From: Isochrysis galbana
Taxonomy: Eukaryota > Haptophyta > Isochrysidales > Isochrysidaceae
Direction of reading: 5' to 3'
Assembly: GCA_018136815.1 (NCBI GenBank)
Contig: CM030942.1
Location: forward strand, 1,241,797 to 1,305,796
DNA: 64,000 nucleotides
Position numbers and translations under genes: made by a program. Numbering within the stretch: the stretch's first letter is position 1; each line of letters begins with the position of its first letter. This document shows positions 8,925-19,495 of this stretch, in pieces. Under the pieces are notes generated by a model, which was not told the origin of the DNA, did not search any database, and worked only from the letters and a program-made list of their open reading frames with translations.

Positions 8925-9161
8925 AATTTTTCCCTTATTCGGGTGGTGCACCGGGACTTTTGATGGCCCGCACCTTTGTTTGACGTTAGAGCACGCGATG
9001 GGCGTGTAGATTCTGTCTATCCGTGTGTGGATGGCCCCCGAGAGTCTCGTGAAGCCCCCGCTATTGCTTCCGTTTACTAAGTTGTATGCGTCTATCAACC
9101 CCAGATCGTTCATAGTGGATCGCAATTTAGGTCGGTGGGCGTTTCCGTATTCCTCTCCATT
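8925..9161 (-). pseudogene. LINE AP-endonuclease domain fragment
   Basis: Minus-strand frame with the end of an exonuclease-endonuclease-phosphatase (APE-type) domain: LGLIDAYNLVNGSN, then FTRLSGAIHTRIDRIYTPI. In LINE ORF2 proteins this is the segment just before the catalytic SDH motif. Nothing of the reverse transcriptase follows. It is sandwiched between two SINE-like copies, so it is a dead fragment, probably of the LINE group whose other parts occur across the window. Confidence 0.6.
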
Positions 9162-9164
9162 CTC

Positions 9165-9484
9165 TCCCAGCGCTCTCCCTGCGGCGCGTCGCCATGCGGC
9201 ACGCCATGGCCTGCTCTCAGCGGGCTCCTTTGGGGGCTCCCACAAGGCCAGCCAAGGGCAGCTCAGGGGGCAGTGGAGGCTGGGGCTCAGCCCCTGGCTG
9301 AGGAAGAGGAGGAATGATCACCGGGGGGCGCGGGCCACCGGACCATGTCTAAGCCCTTCACCCCTATCCGTCGCCTGATGGCGGGGGGAGAAGGGCCGGG
9401 GGAGTGGGGTTGTATACAGTTTTTGTTGCGTGAAAAGAAAGTAGTGGGTCCACGGCCGCGTGTGCATGTGCGGTGAGAATATTA
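9165..9484 (+). mobile_element. 5'-truncated retroposon copy with 3' hairpin
   Basis: Contains the shared interior (GCAGTGGAGGCTGGGGCTCAG, then CACCGG and GGGCCACCGGACCAT) also found at 17.5-17.85 (minus) and 58.2-58.56 kb. Ends in CCGCGTGTGCATGTGCGG and GAGAATATTA at 9456-9484, the family 3' end. Lack of the leader fits 5' truncation during reverse transcription. Confidence 0.65.
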
Positions 9485-10293
9485 AAATGTTTATTTTATT
9501 ATGAGCGAACCAAGTTCTATGATAAGTATAAGAACTTTAACGTAGCGGCTTCTGCATGCATAGCATTTAATTAGTTATTTGATTCATCTCGAAAGAATAA
9601 ATAAAGACTCGGTCTCGGTCTGACGGAAACCCTTTCCACAGGTTACATAAAGGGTTGCGTGAGTAGACGTGAGACTTGCGACGTGATCCGATAGAATCGG
9701 CGAACTGCAGTTTTGTACATTTTTAACACCACAACAATGCAAAAGCGGAGAGGCTTAGCAACTCGTACGTCGTACGGGATCACGGGTCGCGAACAACCTA
9801 GAACATTGCCCATCCCATTGCCCGTTGTGGCGATTCATAATGTCGATTACTTGAATCTCATGTCATGAGGGAGCAAAACGAAGAGAAGATGAAGTTGATC
9901 GAGTGGTGGCGTAGCGAGGAGAACTTGCATAGCAGAAGATCGAGGCAAGAAATATAATTTTGTTGCAAACAGAGTTGTGAGGCTGAGGAACTGTCATATG
10001 GCTTCCCAGGTGTAGCCCTGGCACTCTCGGCTCCCAAGGCCGGAGGAAACATATAAGAAAGATAAAAACTCGCGAATGTGATCACCAATGCATCAAGATG
10101 TTGGTCTGAATAAGGCCAATCTTTCATTTAGCGGCGCTTAAGCTGATCCATCCCTTTGTGGCTCCAGGGCGATATGATTCATCGCACGGGATGCAATCTC
10201 ACACATGATCTGAAGATAGAAAGGCCCATACGTGCGGAAATCTGTATAGTTCACCCGTACCGTGTTCGGAAGTGATGAGCCAAGCCAGGCCGC
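9485..10293. other. AT-richer intergenic DNA and likely KEA 3' UTR
   Basis: Lower GC than the surroundings. The right part (about 9900-10293) is probably the 3' untranslated region of the KEA gene on the minus strand. An 89-codon minus frame at 9858-10127 is serine/leucine-rich and has no support as a gene. Confidence 0.45.
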
Positions 10294-13200
10294 TCACTCG
10301 ATTCGCCGACGCCTGGGGACGTCCGCCAGTCCCCATGTCGACAATAAGTCAGGATAGCGATCCTTAGCCGCGCGGACCACGCGGCAGAAGGCGCCAAAGT
10401 CAAGTGCAACATCGTTGCGAAGAGAAGTGCTCGCTTCGGCAGCATTGCCACGTCTAGCCTCATGACCATATGTGAAGCGCACACGCGGCTCGGCAAACGG
10501 TTGGGCGCGATCCGCCTCGGCGTCAAGTAGCCCATCCAGCCATGCGCTAAGAAGAGCGATCTCTGCGTCAGTGCGGATGGCTGACCCCGGAAAATTGCGA
10601 GAAATCATGCTTTGGAGCTCATAGCGCGTCACCGAAGCTATGCCCTCGGCGTCCATAGCAAGAAATAGTTCGAGCAAACGCTGCCCATCTGAATAAGGCA
10701 GGCCCGACGCAGCGGCAACCTGCGGAATTGCAGCAAGAATGATGGGTGATTGGTGGGAAACTCTGCATTGGGTGCGCAACCAATAGCGGGAGGCACGAAG
10801 GCAATAGCGAAAAAATCCAGCACACTAATGTACCTCGTCTGCGACGCGCCTTAACTCATCGACCTTCATCCCCCTAGTCGAGGGCCCGGAAAGGCCGTCT
10901 TCCCACTCTCGCACACGTGATGCGAGGTTGGTGAAGCGCTCCAGCTGCGCCGGACCCTTGCCGCTGGAGAGAAGTTCTAACGCAGCGCGGGGAAGCTCGT
11001 CGTACTCAACGACTACCTCCGTCGCTCCAGCCGCCTTCAATTTGATTGCCTTCAGGTCACGGGCGGAAAAACAAACTCAGGAGATGGACGTCTCATGGTT
11101 AAGTACAGGGCACGGAGTCCGCAGGGAGACGAGCTCAAGAAAGGAAAGTTTGGTTGCGTCCTTAAAATTTTGGAGAATGGATTCGCTCCGACGGCTCACT
11201 CGCAGCGAGTGTGCCGGTGACCGCTTGCTCACCTCGCCCTTGGACTGTGCACGTACATAAATGGGTGCATTCGGGAAGGCGACACGGTGTCGCATCGTAG
11301 CAGAGAGACATCGCTCGTGCTCGCCATACGTAACGAAGATGGCGCGCGGCGCCTCAACACCGCTCGCGCGCAGTACCGTGGGGTTCGTACCATCCCCAAA
11401 GCAGACGATGGTCCCCGAACCACGAAGCGCAACTTCTACCGGAGCCTACTCAAAGTTGGGATTGGCAGTGGGCAAGGAGACCGTTAACATTTATGGGCGC
11501 CAACGATGCGACAGGAAAGCCAGAGACGTTGAACTTGAAGTTGAGCTGGCCCAGAGCTTAGAGACCCCGAGGGTTTTGCACATTACACGTTGCGCAAAGT
11601 CCAATCGCACTATGGGGCAAAAGAAATTAAAGGCTGGCGTATAGTTAAGGCTAGGGCTGATGGGGCCAGGGAGCCTTATGCGCACCTCGCGCGTCGTGAA
11701 GGCGACGATAGACGGCAGCGCGGCTGCTGTTGTCGCCCCTTGCGCTGCGCCCCCACTGGCGGGCTCGCGCCCGCTTGGTGCAGCAGCTGCCGTCGCGGTA
11801 TGCCAACCCCCAAATTCTGCGTTTATCCCTGGAGACCCTAACGTCGCAGATCCCCACACGGCACCGCCAACCTCGCTGTTGGTGTACGCCGAACCCAGCC
11901 CTGCATCATCCAGTACTTTCGCAACGGCTCGCCCGACTTCACCGAACCCACACATCACAAGCGCGTCTGGCGACACCTGCGTAGTACCATCGTCCCCTTC
12001 TTCAACTGCGGCAGTCTCGCCGTCGCGAGCAGCGGCCCCATTGGTCATTCTGATGATTTGGCAAATGGGAGTTAATTGGTAAGGACACGCGGTCGGCTTT
12101 GCACGTCCACAGCATGCCCCCCCGCCCCCCCCCCCCCCCACTCGTCGCCCGAAAAGTGAATAACCACTCCCAACCACGGCTGTTTTACACGCTCACCCCA
12201 TGAGTACTTCATGTGCATCCTCAGCCAAGTCGCCTAGCAAAGGTGTCGCAGCCATCGTGACCAAGACGATCGCGGTTAGCAACGCGCCCAACCCAACGGG
12301 AAGCACCTAAGCAACACAAGGGCAGGAACATGTGAGTGGGCAAGATGAGAACTACTAGGCTATCATGTGGGAAGAGCACTGCGAGCAGGCCATAATATTG
12401 CGTGCTCCGATTCACCTTTAGCTTCTCTGCAAGTGCAAGGACGACGAATGCAAACTCTCCGCCTCCGGAGAGCAGCAATGCAAGTCGAAGGCCATCTGCC
12501 GGGGGTAGCCTCTTCGGCTCGAGCGTCCGCGGAACGCGTGTGGCGAGCCCGAGAGTGATCGCTTTGAGAGCGACCAGACAAAAGGCGCCCGTGAGAACCG
12601 TGGGCAGTTGTGCAACAGCAAGATCGACATCAAAAGAAGAGCCCGCATCCATAAAGAAAACGCCGAGTAGAATACCTGTTGAAGAGGGATGTTGAAGTTA
12701 CGAAGGGAGAGGGGCACGGCTGAGGCAATAGAAGCGGGTTGCTGGTGGCGAGTTCTTAGGAAAGTCTACTATCCCTTCAAACGACATCTTGGCAGCAGTG
12801 CAGAGGCTGCGTCTCTGAAAAAGCACTAGTGGTTCATGGCTCAAAGTTGCGGTGCCGACATCACTCGTCGGATTCGCATCAAGGAGAGATGAGGACAACA
12901 CCTTTGAATGGGAGTATGTCAGCTTGTATTTGAGCGCGATAATTCGTGTTGGCGAGTAATACACCGGCAGCAAAGGCGCCGGCGGTGTCGGTGAGCCCTA
13001 GAGACTTTGCAATGGCACCCATCCCTGCTCGGGTGACGCGCATGGCGAGAGGGAACGGAGGGCATTGTGCGTGTCAGCCTCAGCGTGATGCTCGTAGTTA
13101 TCAAGCCGCAGAGCGCAATTGCGAAAGCTACCTCCCAGAGCGCAGAGTGCGCTTGGATTGAGCACAGGGAAGATCGGCGAGGGGAGTCACATCGGGAGGG

Positions 13201-14258
13201 GGGGCAGGGGGCAGAGACGCACCCACAGAAACGAGGAGGCAAAGTGCTACAAACGTCTCGGAGGAGCGCGTCTCAGCAATAAGAGCAAATGTACGCCGCA
13301 GCACGAGTGAGCCGGTGTAAAGAACAGCGCCGAAACCAATCGTCGCTTTGGCAGTGAGCGTCCAGATGGCGTTGGGATCTGAGAGGCCTTCGCCAACAAT
13401 GAACGGCATCACCACCAATAAGGGTGCCACAGCCAAATCCTGCAACAGCAAGATGGATGTGGCCGCCTCCCCAACCTTTTCATCTTCCCAGCCTTTCTCT
13501 TTGAGGACAGGAAAGATGAATGCGGACGTGGAGAGGCTCCCAGCAAGAGCCAATATGACAGCCTCCGCTGGACTGCTGATGTCAATTAAGCCACTGTCGA
13601 GAGGCAAGAACGCATCGAGATTCTGAGGTAGACCGAAGAGGATGGCGGCTGTCAAAACGCCGGTAGTGAGGGACAGTTGGGCCACTCCCAAGGGGAGATA
13701 GTTGGCCAAGGAACGCAGCCGTTCCGCCGAGACCTCAAGGCCCTCGGAGAAGAGCAAGAAGAGAATGCCAAAATCCCCAAGCTCGAGATCTGCCTGTGAG
13801 TTGGAGAACAAGTCCAGGCCATGTGGTCCGAGAACGCAACCAGCGATCAGATAGCCGAGGATCGGGGTGACCTTTAGCACTTTGCATGTCGGGGTGACGA
13901 GCACTGATGCCAAGAGGAAGATGAGCAGATCATGGCCTATGGTCTCGAGCACAACGCCTGTGTTCTCACCGAGTGCCGCCGAACGCAGTTGCGAGCCAAT
14001 CGCGAGCGAGTTCGCGAGCTGCTTGGAGAGGCCGGAGATGTACTCTGGCGTGCTCCCGAAGAGCACGGCCGGCGTATCGAATATGGCCGGCAGGTTGAGG
14101 TTGGCGAGCAGCATGCTCAGAGGATGGAGCAGTGGGCCTCCTGGTTCGAGTAGGCTCGCTGGCCGTCGAGCACGAGGCGTGAGGCATGGAGAGAGCGGAG
14201 ATGGGGCTAGTCGTGGGGCATAGCTGGTGGAGAGCAGCGTGCACGCAAGCAGCAGCAT
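10294..14258 (-). CDS. KEA: KEA-type K+/H+ antiporter, RCK domain and EF-hand-like tail
   Basis: CPA2 cation/proton exchanger, probably of a plastid membrane. Exons by reading frame and GT-AG sites: 14258-13223, 13024-12902, 12675-12380, 12306-12197, 12049-11686, 11445-11233, about 11080-10834, 10719-10294; roughly 940 residues. Phases agree at every junction except the sixth, where I could not place a canonical acceptor. I chose the ATG at 14258 because it opens a hydrophobic signal-like leader (MLLLACTLLSTSYA). Exon 1 has GYLIAGCVLGPHGL and LLLQDLAV, typical of KEA transporters. Exon 2 has DTAGAFAAGVLLANTNYRAQ. Exon 5 starts the NAD-binding RCK/KTN fold (VMCGFGEVGRAVAKVL), followed by about 65 low-complexity residues that are unusual there. 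Exon 6 has FGDGTNPTVLRASGV. Exon 8 adds an EF-hand-like segment (LFLAMDAEGIASVTRYELQ). Confidence 0.88.
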
Positions 14259-14324
14259 GCTGCTCGCTGAGTCCACGTGATGCCCCTCCCCGACCTCCGA
14301 GGGGTGTGGAGCTGTTTGGGGGGC

Positions 14325-14356
<32 letters not shown>

Positions 14357-14428
14357 CCTCTCGCGGCTTCTCACACTCCACCGCCTCCCTCCTCTCTTTC
14401 TCTTCCTCTCCCCTCCCTCTCCCTCCCT

Positions 14429-14473
<45 letters not shown>

Positions 14474-14780
14474 CCCCTTCCCCTCTCCCAGCCCACTCTC
14501 TCCCCGCTCCCCTTCTCTCTTCTCACTTCTATTTCTCCACCACATTCTCAGTTCTTCCCCCTCTTCCTCTCAGCCTCTCCCCCCACCCTCTCTTGCTCTA
14601 CAATTCTCTGTCCTCTCCTCCTCTTCTTCTCTCTCGTGTTTCTCTCGTCGCTGAACTTCTCTCCACGACTCGGCTTCTTCTCGACGAGACTTTCTGTCCG
14701 CCTCACTCTCGCCCTCGAGCTCACCCTCGCCCTCAGTGTGCAACCCTCCCTCATTATATAATATTACGGCGCTCCCCCCC
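14259..14780. other. KEA upstream region with G run and CT microsatellite
   Basis: A nearly unbroken G tract at about 14318-14352 and a (CT)n run at about 14440-14470 lie within 200 bp of the KEA start. The rest is pyrimidine-rich on plus, so purine-rich in the KEA sense. Probable promoter or 5' UTR; no specific motif recognised. Confidence 0.5.
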
Positions 14781-15194
14781 CCCCCCCAAGAGAATCTGGT
14801 GGTGCCCTCTCTCTCTCCCCCTCCTCTCTCTCCTCATCGGTCATCTCAGCCCAGTACATTCATTATGTACTTCTTCCAGTCTTTCCCCTGGAGGAGAGAG
14901 GGAATGGCAGTGGGTGTTGTTCGGTGGGAGAGAGCCTCATCAGCACCGACCGGTCCCCCCCCCCCCCCCCCGCCCCTCCCCCCTCCCCCCCGCGCGAGCC
15001 GCGCTCCGGGGGTACCCCCCCCCGCCACCGCCTTCGGCGATCGGTCGCCGCTGCATCCAGCGGCGGAGGAGCACTGTGTACTCTCATTGTATTGTATAAA
15101 GTATGGGGCCTCGAGCGTTCTGGGTTCTGGGTTCTGGGTCAGCGGTCGGCGGTTGGGGGCCGGGGGCGGCCATCGACCGTCGAGCGAGCCTTCT

Positions 15195-15417
15195 GGGACA
15201 CAGTTGAGGCTCGCAGAGCGACTGCAGAGTGTGAAGTCGAAATCGTGTCTGTTTATCACCTTAGACGAGCCAACAATTACAGGGACAGTGATCGCAAAAA
15301 AAATCGAATCGCAAATTTCGAGAACCGAGAACAAAATCTGCAAACCTGGGCTTCAGACCATTGGGCATCCGAATACCGTGGCGCTATTTTACTTCGGTCT
15401 TCATCAACTCACTTAAG
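15195..15417. repeat. Dispersed repeat, related to 26.42-26.58 and 57.97-58.02 kb
   Basis: About 165 bp (centred on CGAATCGCAAATTTCGAGA) matches 26415-26585. The last 40 bp (CGTGGCGCTATTTTACTTCG to CACTTAAGGG) match the reverse complement of 57970-58020. In the 58-kb copy the sequence continues past CTTAAGGG without the LINE, so 15417/15418 looks like a LINE insertion junction. Confidence 0.7.
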
Positions 15418-17030
15418 GGCAAGTTTATACTTGGTCGCGATGGAGCGCGCCGCCGCGACTCCCCTCTCCTTCGGGCCCCCCGCCGAGGGCGCCCCACCAG
15501 TACCCATGGAGCAGTCGCTGGCAAAGCGACCGCGCCCGCCTGCGGAGGCCGAGCAGGTGCGTGCGACCCCGGTCGCGCCACACGGCCCGTGGCCTCGGCC
15601 ACACCACACACAGCAGCCATGCTGGCCCCCCCCATGGGGGACAGCAGACTGCAGACAACATGACAGACAAAGCAGACAGAGAACACCGACACACCACTGG
15701 GCATGCCTCATGGCAGAGGCTCCTCCCACCCTGGTGACGGTCGCGCCGCCTCGGCGGCGCGGCCCGAGACCGGGTGGCCCTTATGGGCACAAACAACATC
15801 CCACATTGCATACGAATCACAACAGGGAAAGGTCACAACAACAACCCCAACTCCACACAGCAGAGTCCCCTCCGAGAGAGGGGCTGATGACCGCCCACCG
15901 ACCACCAACCCACTACCAAGCGCCAAACCTTCACTCACGATCTACCCACATGCCCCCGACTCAGGAGCCAGCATCCGATGAGGAACAAGAAGCCACTGAC
16001 ACCGATGCAAATTTCGACCTCTCCTTTCACCAAGAGGGGGACTACACCTTCCAAGACATGACCGTGTACGCCGCGATCGTTGAACTACTCCTCGAACTAG
16101 AGGGAGTTGATCCTGAGCCGGACTTTTGGGCTAGGTCCATTACAGGCCCCTGGCACGTAGCAGTCAACGAGGACTGCGCACAACAATTCCAAGAAAGGTA
16201 CGGAGAACTCACCACCCTCCGTGTGAATCAGACCGACATCACCGTACGCGTGAAAATCGAATCCATCGAGGCAAAGATAAACAAGCGGGGCTCTACCTCA
16301 CGAAAGTCGCTCTACACCGCTCTTCAAGATGTCGCAGCCCATCTGGTCGTCGAAGCAGACGGTCTCGCACAAGCCAAACAACTCAACCTTAGCGTCCTAA
16401 TCAAAGCGATCGAAAAAGAGGGGCTAACGTTCCTGAAAGGCAACCGCGAGCGCATGAAGCTCGAAGGAGGCGCGGGCACTTTTGTGTCGAAGGCCGCCTA
16501 CTCCACCCGCTGGCACCTGTACGTCTCGGCGGGACAAGGATCGCTCTTGCGACGGTAGCTTCCCTCGGAAGCTCATCGTCAATGTCGGAAACGCTACGAT
16601 CCCAGTAAATTACGGAGTCAGGGCGTGCAAGACGCTAAGCATGCCCGCCTCAATCCAATCTCCCCACAAACTTATGATTCACGGCAGCCTTCGTGGCTGC
16701 AAAGGTTGGCGGCTCGAAGTAGCACAAGGTCTACCTCCCACGCACCGTTTCTGCGTATGCGATCAGGAAGCGGCCAAACGCCGAGAGCGCACCGAGGCCT
16801 TCAAACTCAAACCCCGCCCTAAGACGGCGCACGAAGCACTCGGCAAAGGCCCTCCCAAACAATGCTCGCGCTTCTCCCAAGGACTGTGCCTCAGGAACAA
16901 GCGAGGAGTCCGCTGCAACCTCTCCCATGACATCCCAGGCGCATGGATCGACAACAAGTGCACCATCCGTTGCCGGAAGAAAGCCAAAACTCAAGAGCCC
17001 GACAGAGCTCAGCGCTCCGACCTTTACAGA
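15418..17030 (+). mobile_element. LINE copy, ORF1 with CCCH-type zinc finger, frameshifted
   Basis: Leader AAGTTTATACTTGGT is followed by ORF1 from ATG 15440 (MERAAATPLSFGPP). The first ~170 residues are proline-rich. About 170-370 is a conserved acidic domain (TVYAAIVELLLELEGVDPEP, then WHVAVNEDCAQQFQERYG) shared with the copy at 61-62 kb. A frameshift near 16540-16560 moves the frame. The later part carries CSRFSQGLC, CNLSH, spaced as a CCCH zinc finger suited to RNA binding. There is no endonuclease or reverse transcriptase: at about 17030 the sequence passes straight into a hAT transposase remnant. Identified as LINE ORF1 by structure and copy number; the clade is not determined. Confidence 0.7.
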
Positions 17031-17260
17031 AAACGACAGAGGAATACTGGGCATCAAATCAAAACCAATTTCCGCATTGGGCGCAAGTTGCAAGGATTGT
17101 TATGTGTTTGAGTCCAAATTCTGCCTCAAGTGAGCGTGTCTTTTCTTTGTTGACGTGCATGTTTGGCCCTGAACGGTCATGTTCCTTGGCCGATCAATTG
17201 GAGGCAGCGGTCATGTTGCGCTACAACAACAACAAACGCAACAAGGTCTCGTCATCGTAG
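17030..17260 (+). pseudogene. hAT transposase C-terminal dimerisation domain
   Basis: Frame reads EEYWASNQNQFPHWAQVARI, then SPNSASSERVFSLL and LADQLEAAVMLRYN, ending at a stop after NKVSSS. The pattern YW..N...FP..A..AR followed by S(A/P)SSERVFS is the signature of the hAT dimerisation region. Everything N-terminal (BED finger, DDE catalytic residues) is missing. It is a relic, abutting the LINE ORF1 copy in another frame. Confidence 0.8.
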
Positions 17261-17397
17261 CGTCTAGTGTGTGTTGTTTGTGTGCTTCTCTGTTTCAATT
17301 CATTGTACATTGTACAAAATAGCTTGATTGAGGCAAGAGAGAGGAGGGGTATGGGTGTGTAGGGGAGAGAGGAGAGGAAAATAAGAAGAGTGACAAT

Positions 17398-18174
17398 GAT
17401 AAGAGCATATATTAATTTCTTAATAGTCTCACCGCACACGCGACCGTGCAGCCTCTACTTTCTACTCACGTAGGAAACTTTCTACACCCCCAATCCGCCG
17501 GCCCTTTCCCCCCCGCCATCAGGCGACTCCCCCCGTGCACTACTAGGGGGATAGGGGAAAAGGGCTTAGATATGGTCGGTGGCCCGCGCCCCCCCCCGGC
17601 GATCCGTTCCCCCCTTCCTCCTACGCCTACCGGGCTGGCGGCGGCCTCGGTCCCGACTTATCCTGTAAACAGGTGCGGGACTTACCTATTTTCCGGTGAG
17701 CGGAGCTCTCGCTCCGCCCACCCCCTTCTCCGCGCTCTCTCTCCCCTCTCCTGCAGGCACGCGCGATGGCGCGCCTGCGACAGGCCTGCAGCTGCCCCTG
17801 GCGACCCCTGGAGGCCTCTGGAGGCCAGCTCAGGGGGCAGAGGAGGCTGGGGCTGGGCCCTGGCCTCCCCTGCCTCTCCCTCGCTGGCGCTCCTGTGCCT
17901 CAGGGGTCCCCAATCTGCACCTGTCTGCCTGTCGAACAGGGGGGGAGGGGGGGTTGGAGCGATGGGCTGGCCACGACAGGCCAGGACGCGCGAGGCAGGC
18001 AAGCCTGCCAGTGAGAGAGTGGGTCAGTAGGGCATTCTGCTCCTGGCAAGCCATCAGGCGTGCCAGGAGCATGGGTGGTTCCTCCCCCATGGCAGGGGAG
18101 GAGTGGAGAGAGGGGGGGGCTCGTGCCCCCCCATGGGGCAACCAAGTATAAACTTAGTTGATAAGAGCATATAT
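17398..18174 (-). mobile_element. Complete 747-bp non-autonomous retroposon with 15-bp TSD
   Basis: The element occupies 17413-18159, transcribed on minus. Identical direct repeats GATAAGAGCATATAT flank it (17398-17412 and 18160-18174), a clean target-site duplication. Its 5' end is the palindromic leader AACTAAGTTTATACTTGG shared with LINE ORF1 copies at 15.4 and 62.2 kb. Its 3' end (17421-17446 on minus) is the hairpin and ACTATTA tail shared with other copies. The interior is GC-rich and makes chance ORFs only. By structure it is a LINE-derived short element, 5' and 3' ends taken from a LINE and mobilised in trans (inference). Confidence 0.85.
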
Positions 18175-18179
18175 ATATG

Positions 18180-18554
18180 TGCGGCGCTTACTACTAGTAA
18201 CGGCGATTGATCCCCCCCCCCCACAGCTACATATTTTCCACATATTTGGGCAACATTTCACACATTTTCCACATATTTTTTCCACATATTTGGGCACGAA
18301 AAACTACATATTTTGGCTCAGGCCTACCGCCTAAACCCTCAGGTAAAACTCTCGTAAAAGAGAGAAGAGAGGGGACTATTATACTGAATCCTGCGGTCTT
18401 GCGGACTGCCGTGCCGACCGCCGATTCTTCACCTCACAGTCCGGACGGGTGTGGCTCACCCTAATCGCTTATTTGTCTTGTCTCCGCTTTCTGCATGTTT
18501 CCATTTGTTTCGCTCACCTCTACCTCGCGAGGACGCTCGATTCTAGCAGGGGGG
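18180..18554. other. Intergenic DNA with CACATATTT repeats
   Basis: At 18228-18310 the motif TTTTCCACATATTTGGGC occurs two to three times in tandem-like array. No gene seen. Confidence 0.5.
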
Positions 18555-19495
18555 TGTCGCATCCGCGATCGACTTCCGACCTTAGGCGTCTTCATGTCTT
18601 CGTGCTCAGTCGTTCTTGTTGCCACGGAGTTTTACTCGTAATTTGTAGAACTCGTCGCTCGTAATTCGCCCCTCGCTCCTTGCCGTCGCGCCCCTTTGTG
18701 GCCTGTCTCGCCCCTGTTTCGCTCCTTTGCACCATGGGCCTTGCTCTGTCTTTGGTCCCTCCTTGCTGTCGTTCCCCCGCGCTCGCTCTCGCTCTCGTCG
18801 TAGGTGTTCGTCGCTGCGGACTTGTCCCCCCCGCGCGAAGCCTATCTTCTCCGCCCCTTTCGGTTTACGCACGTAGATTCCCTCCTCACTTTCTACCTAG
18901 TCGTTCGCGGTAACCGCCGTTCGCCGTCGGCTCTTCCGTCGCATCGTCGCTCTCCTGTCGGCTTTCTCTTCCTTGTTTCCTTCCTTCTGTGTCTTCCCCG
19001 CCCAAGTGCGGATAGATACGTTAGTGTGCGTGTGCGGGAATGTTGGGTGAAAGTCGAGCGTGCGTGCGTGCGTGTCTCGGGTTGTTGTCGGACTAGTCGG
19101 ATTGGTATCCTGTCGGCCTCTGTCGCCCTCGTCCCTCGCCCCAGTCACTCATCGCTCCCTCGTTCTCGCTCTCGCTCTCGCTCCGTCGTAACAAGCAATC
19201 TTACAACACCAACCAAATCCACTCACTCACCCACTCACACTCGCTGTCCGCTATGTCTGCTCCGTCCTCGCGCTCGCCCTCGCCACTGCCCGCCATCCAT
19301 CTTCCAGCCATGGAAGATGGTCAGCCCGTCCAACCCGCCAATGCCCAAAAGGCCGTGCCTCCCGCCGCCTACGCCTACCTTCCGTCCCATCCGGTTCCTT
19401 CTGTCCCATCCGTAACCTCCACTCCGTCACGTGCACCCCCCAACTTCCGCCGCGCCTCTCGCCGCTTCCCTTCCGTCCCCTCTGTTCCCATCTGA
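18555..19495 (+). mobile_element. LTR-like or 5' leader fragment of a retroelement
   Basis: Starts with TGTCGCATCCGCGATCGAC, which also starts segments at 38474 (one-base variants) and, inverted, at 58181. Being TG-initial and repeated, it could be an LTR boundary. Pyrimidine-rich leader sequence follows and an 80-codon frame opens at ATG 19253 (MSAPSSRSPSPLPAIHLP). I find no gag or pol motif, so the assignment is tentative. Confidence 0.4.
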
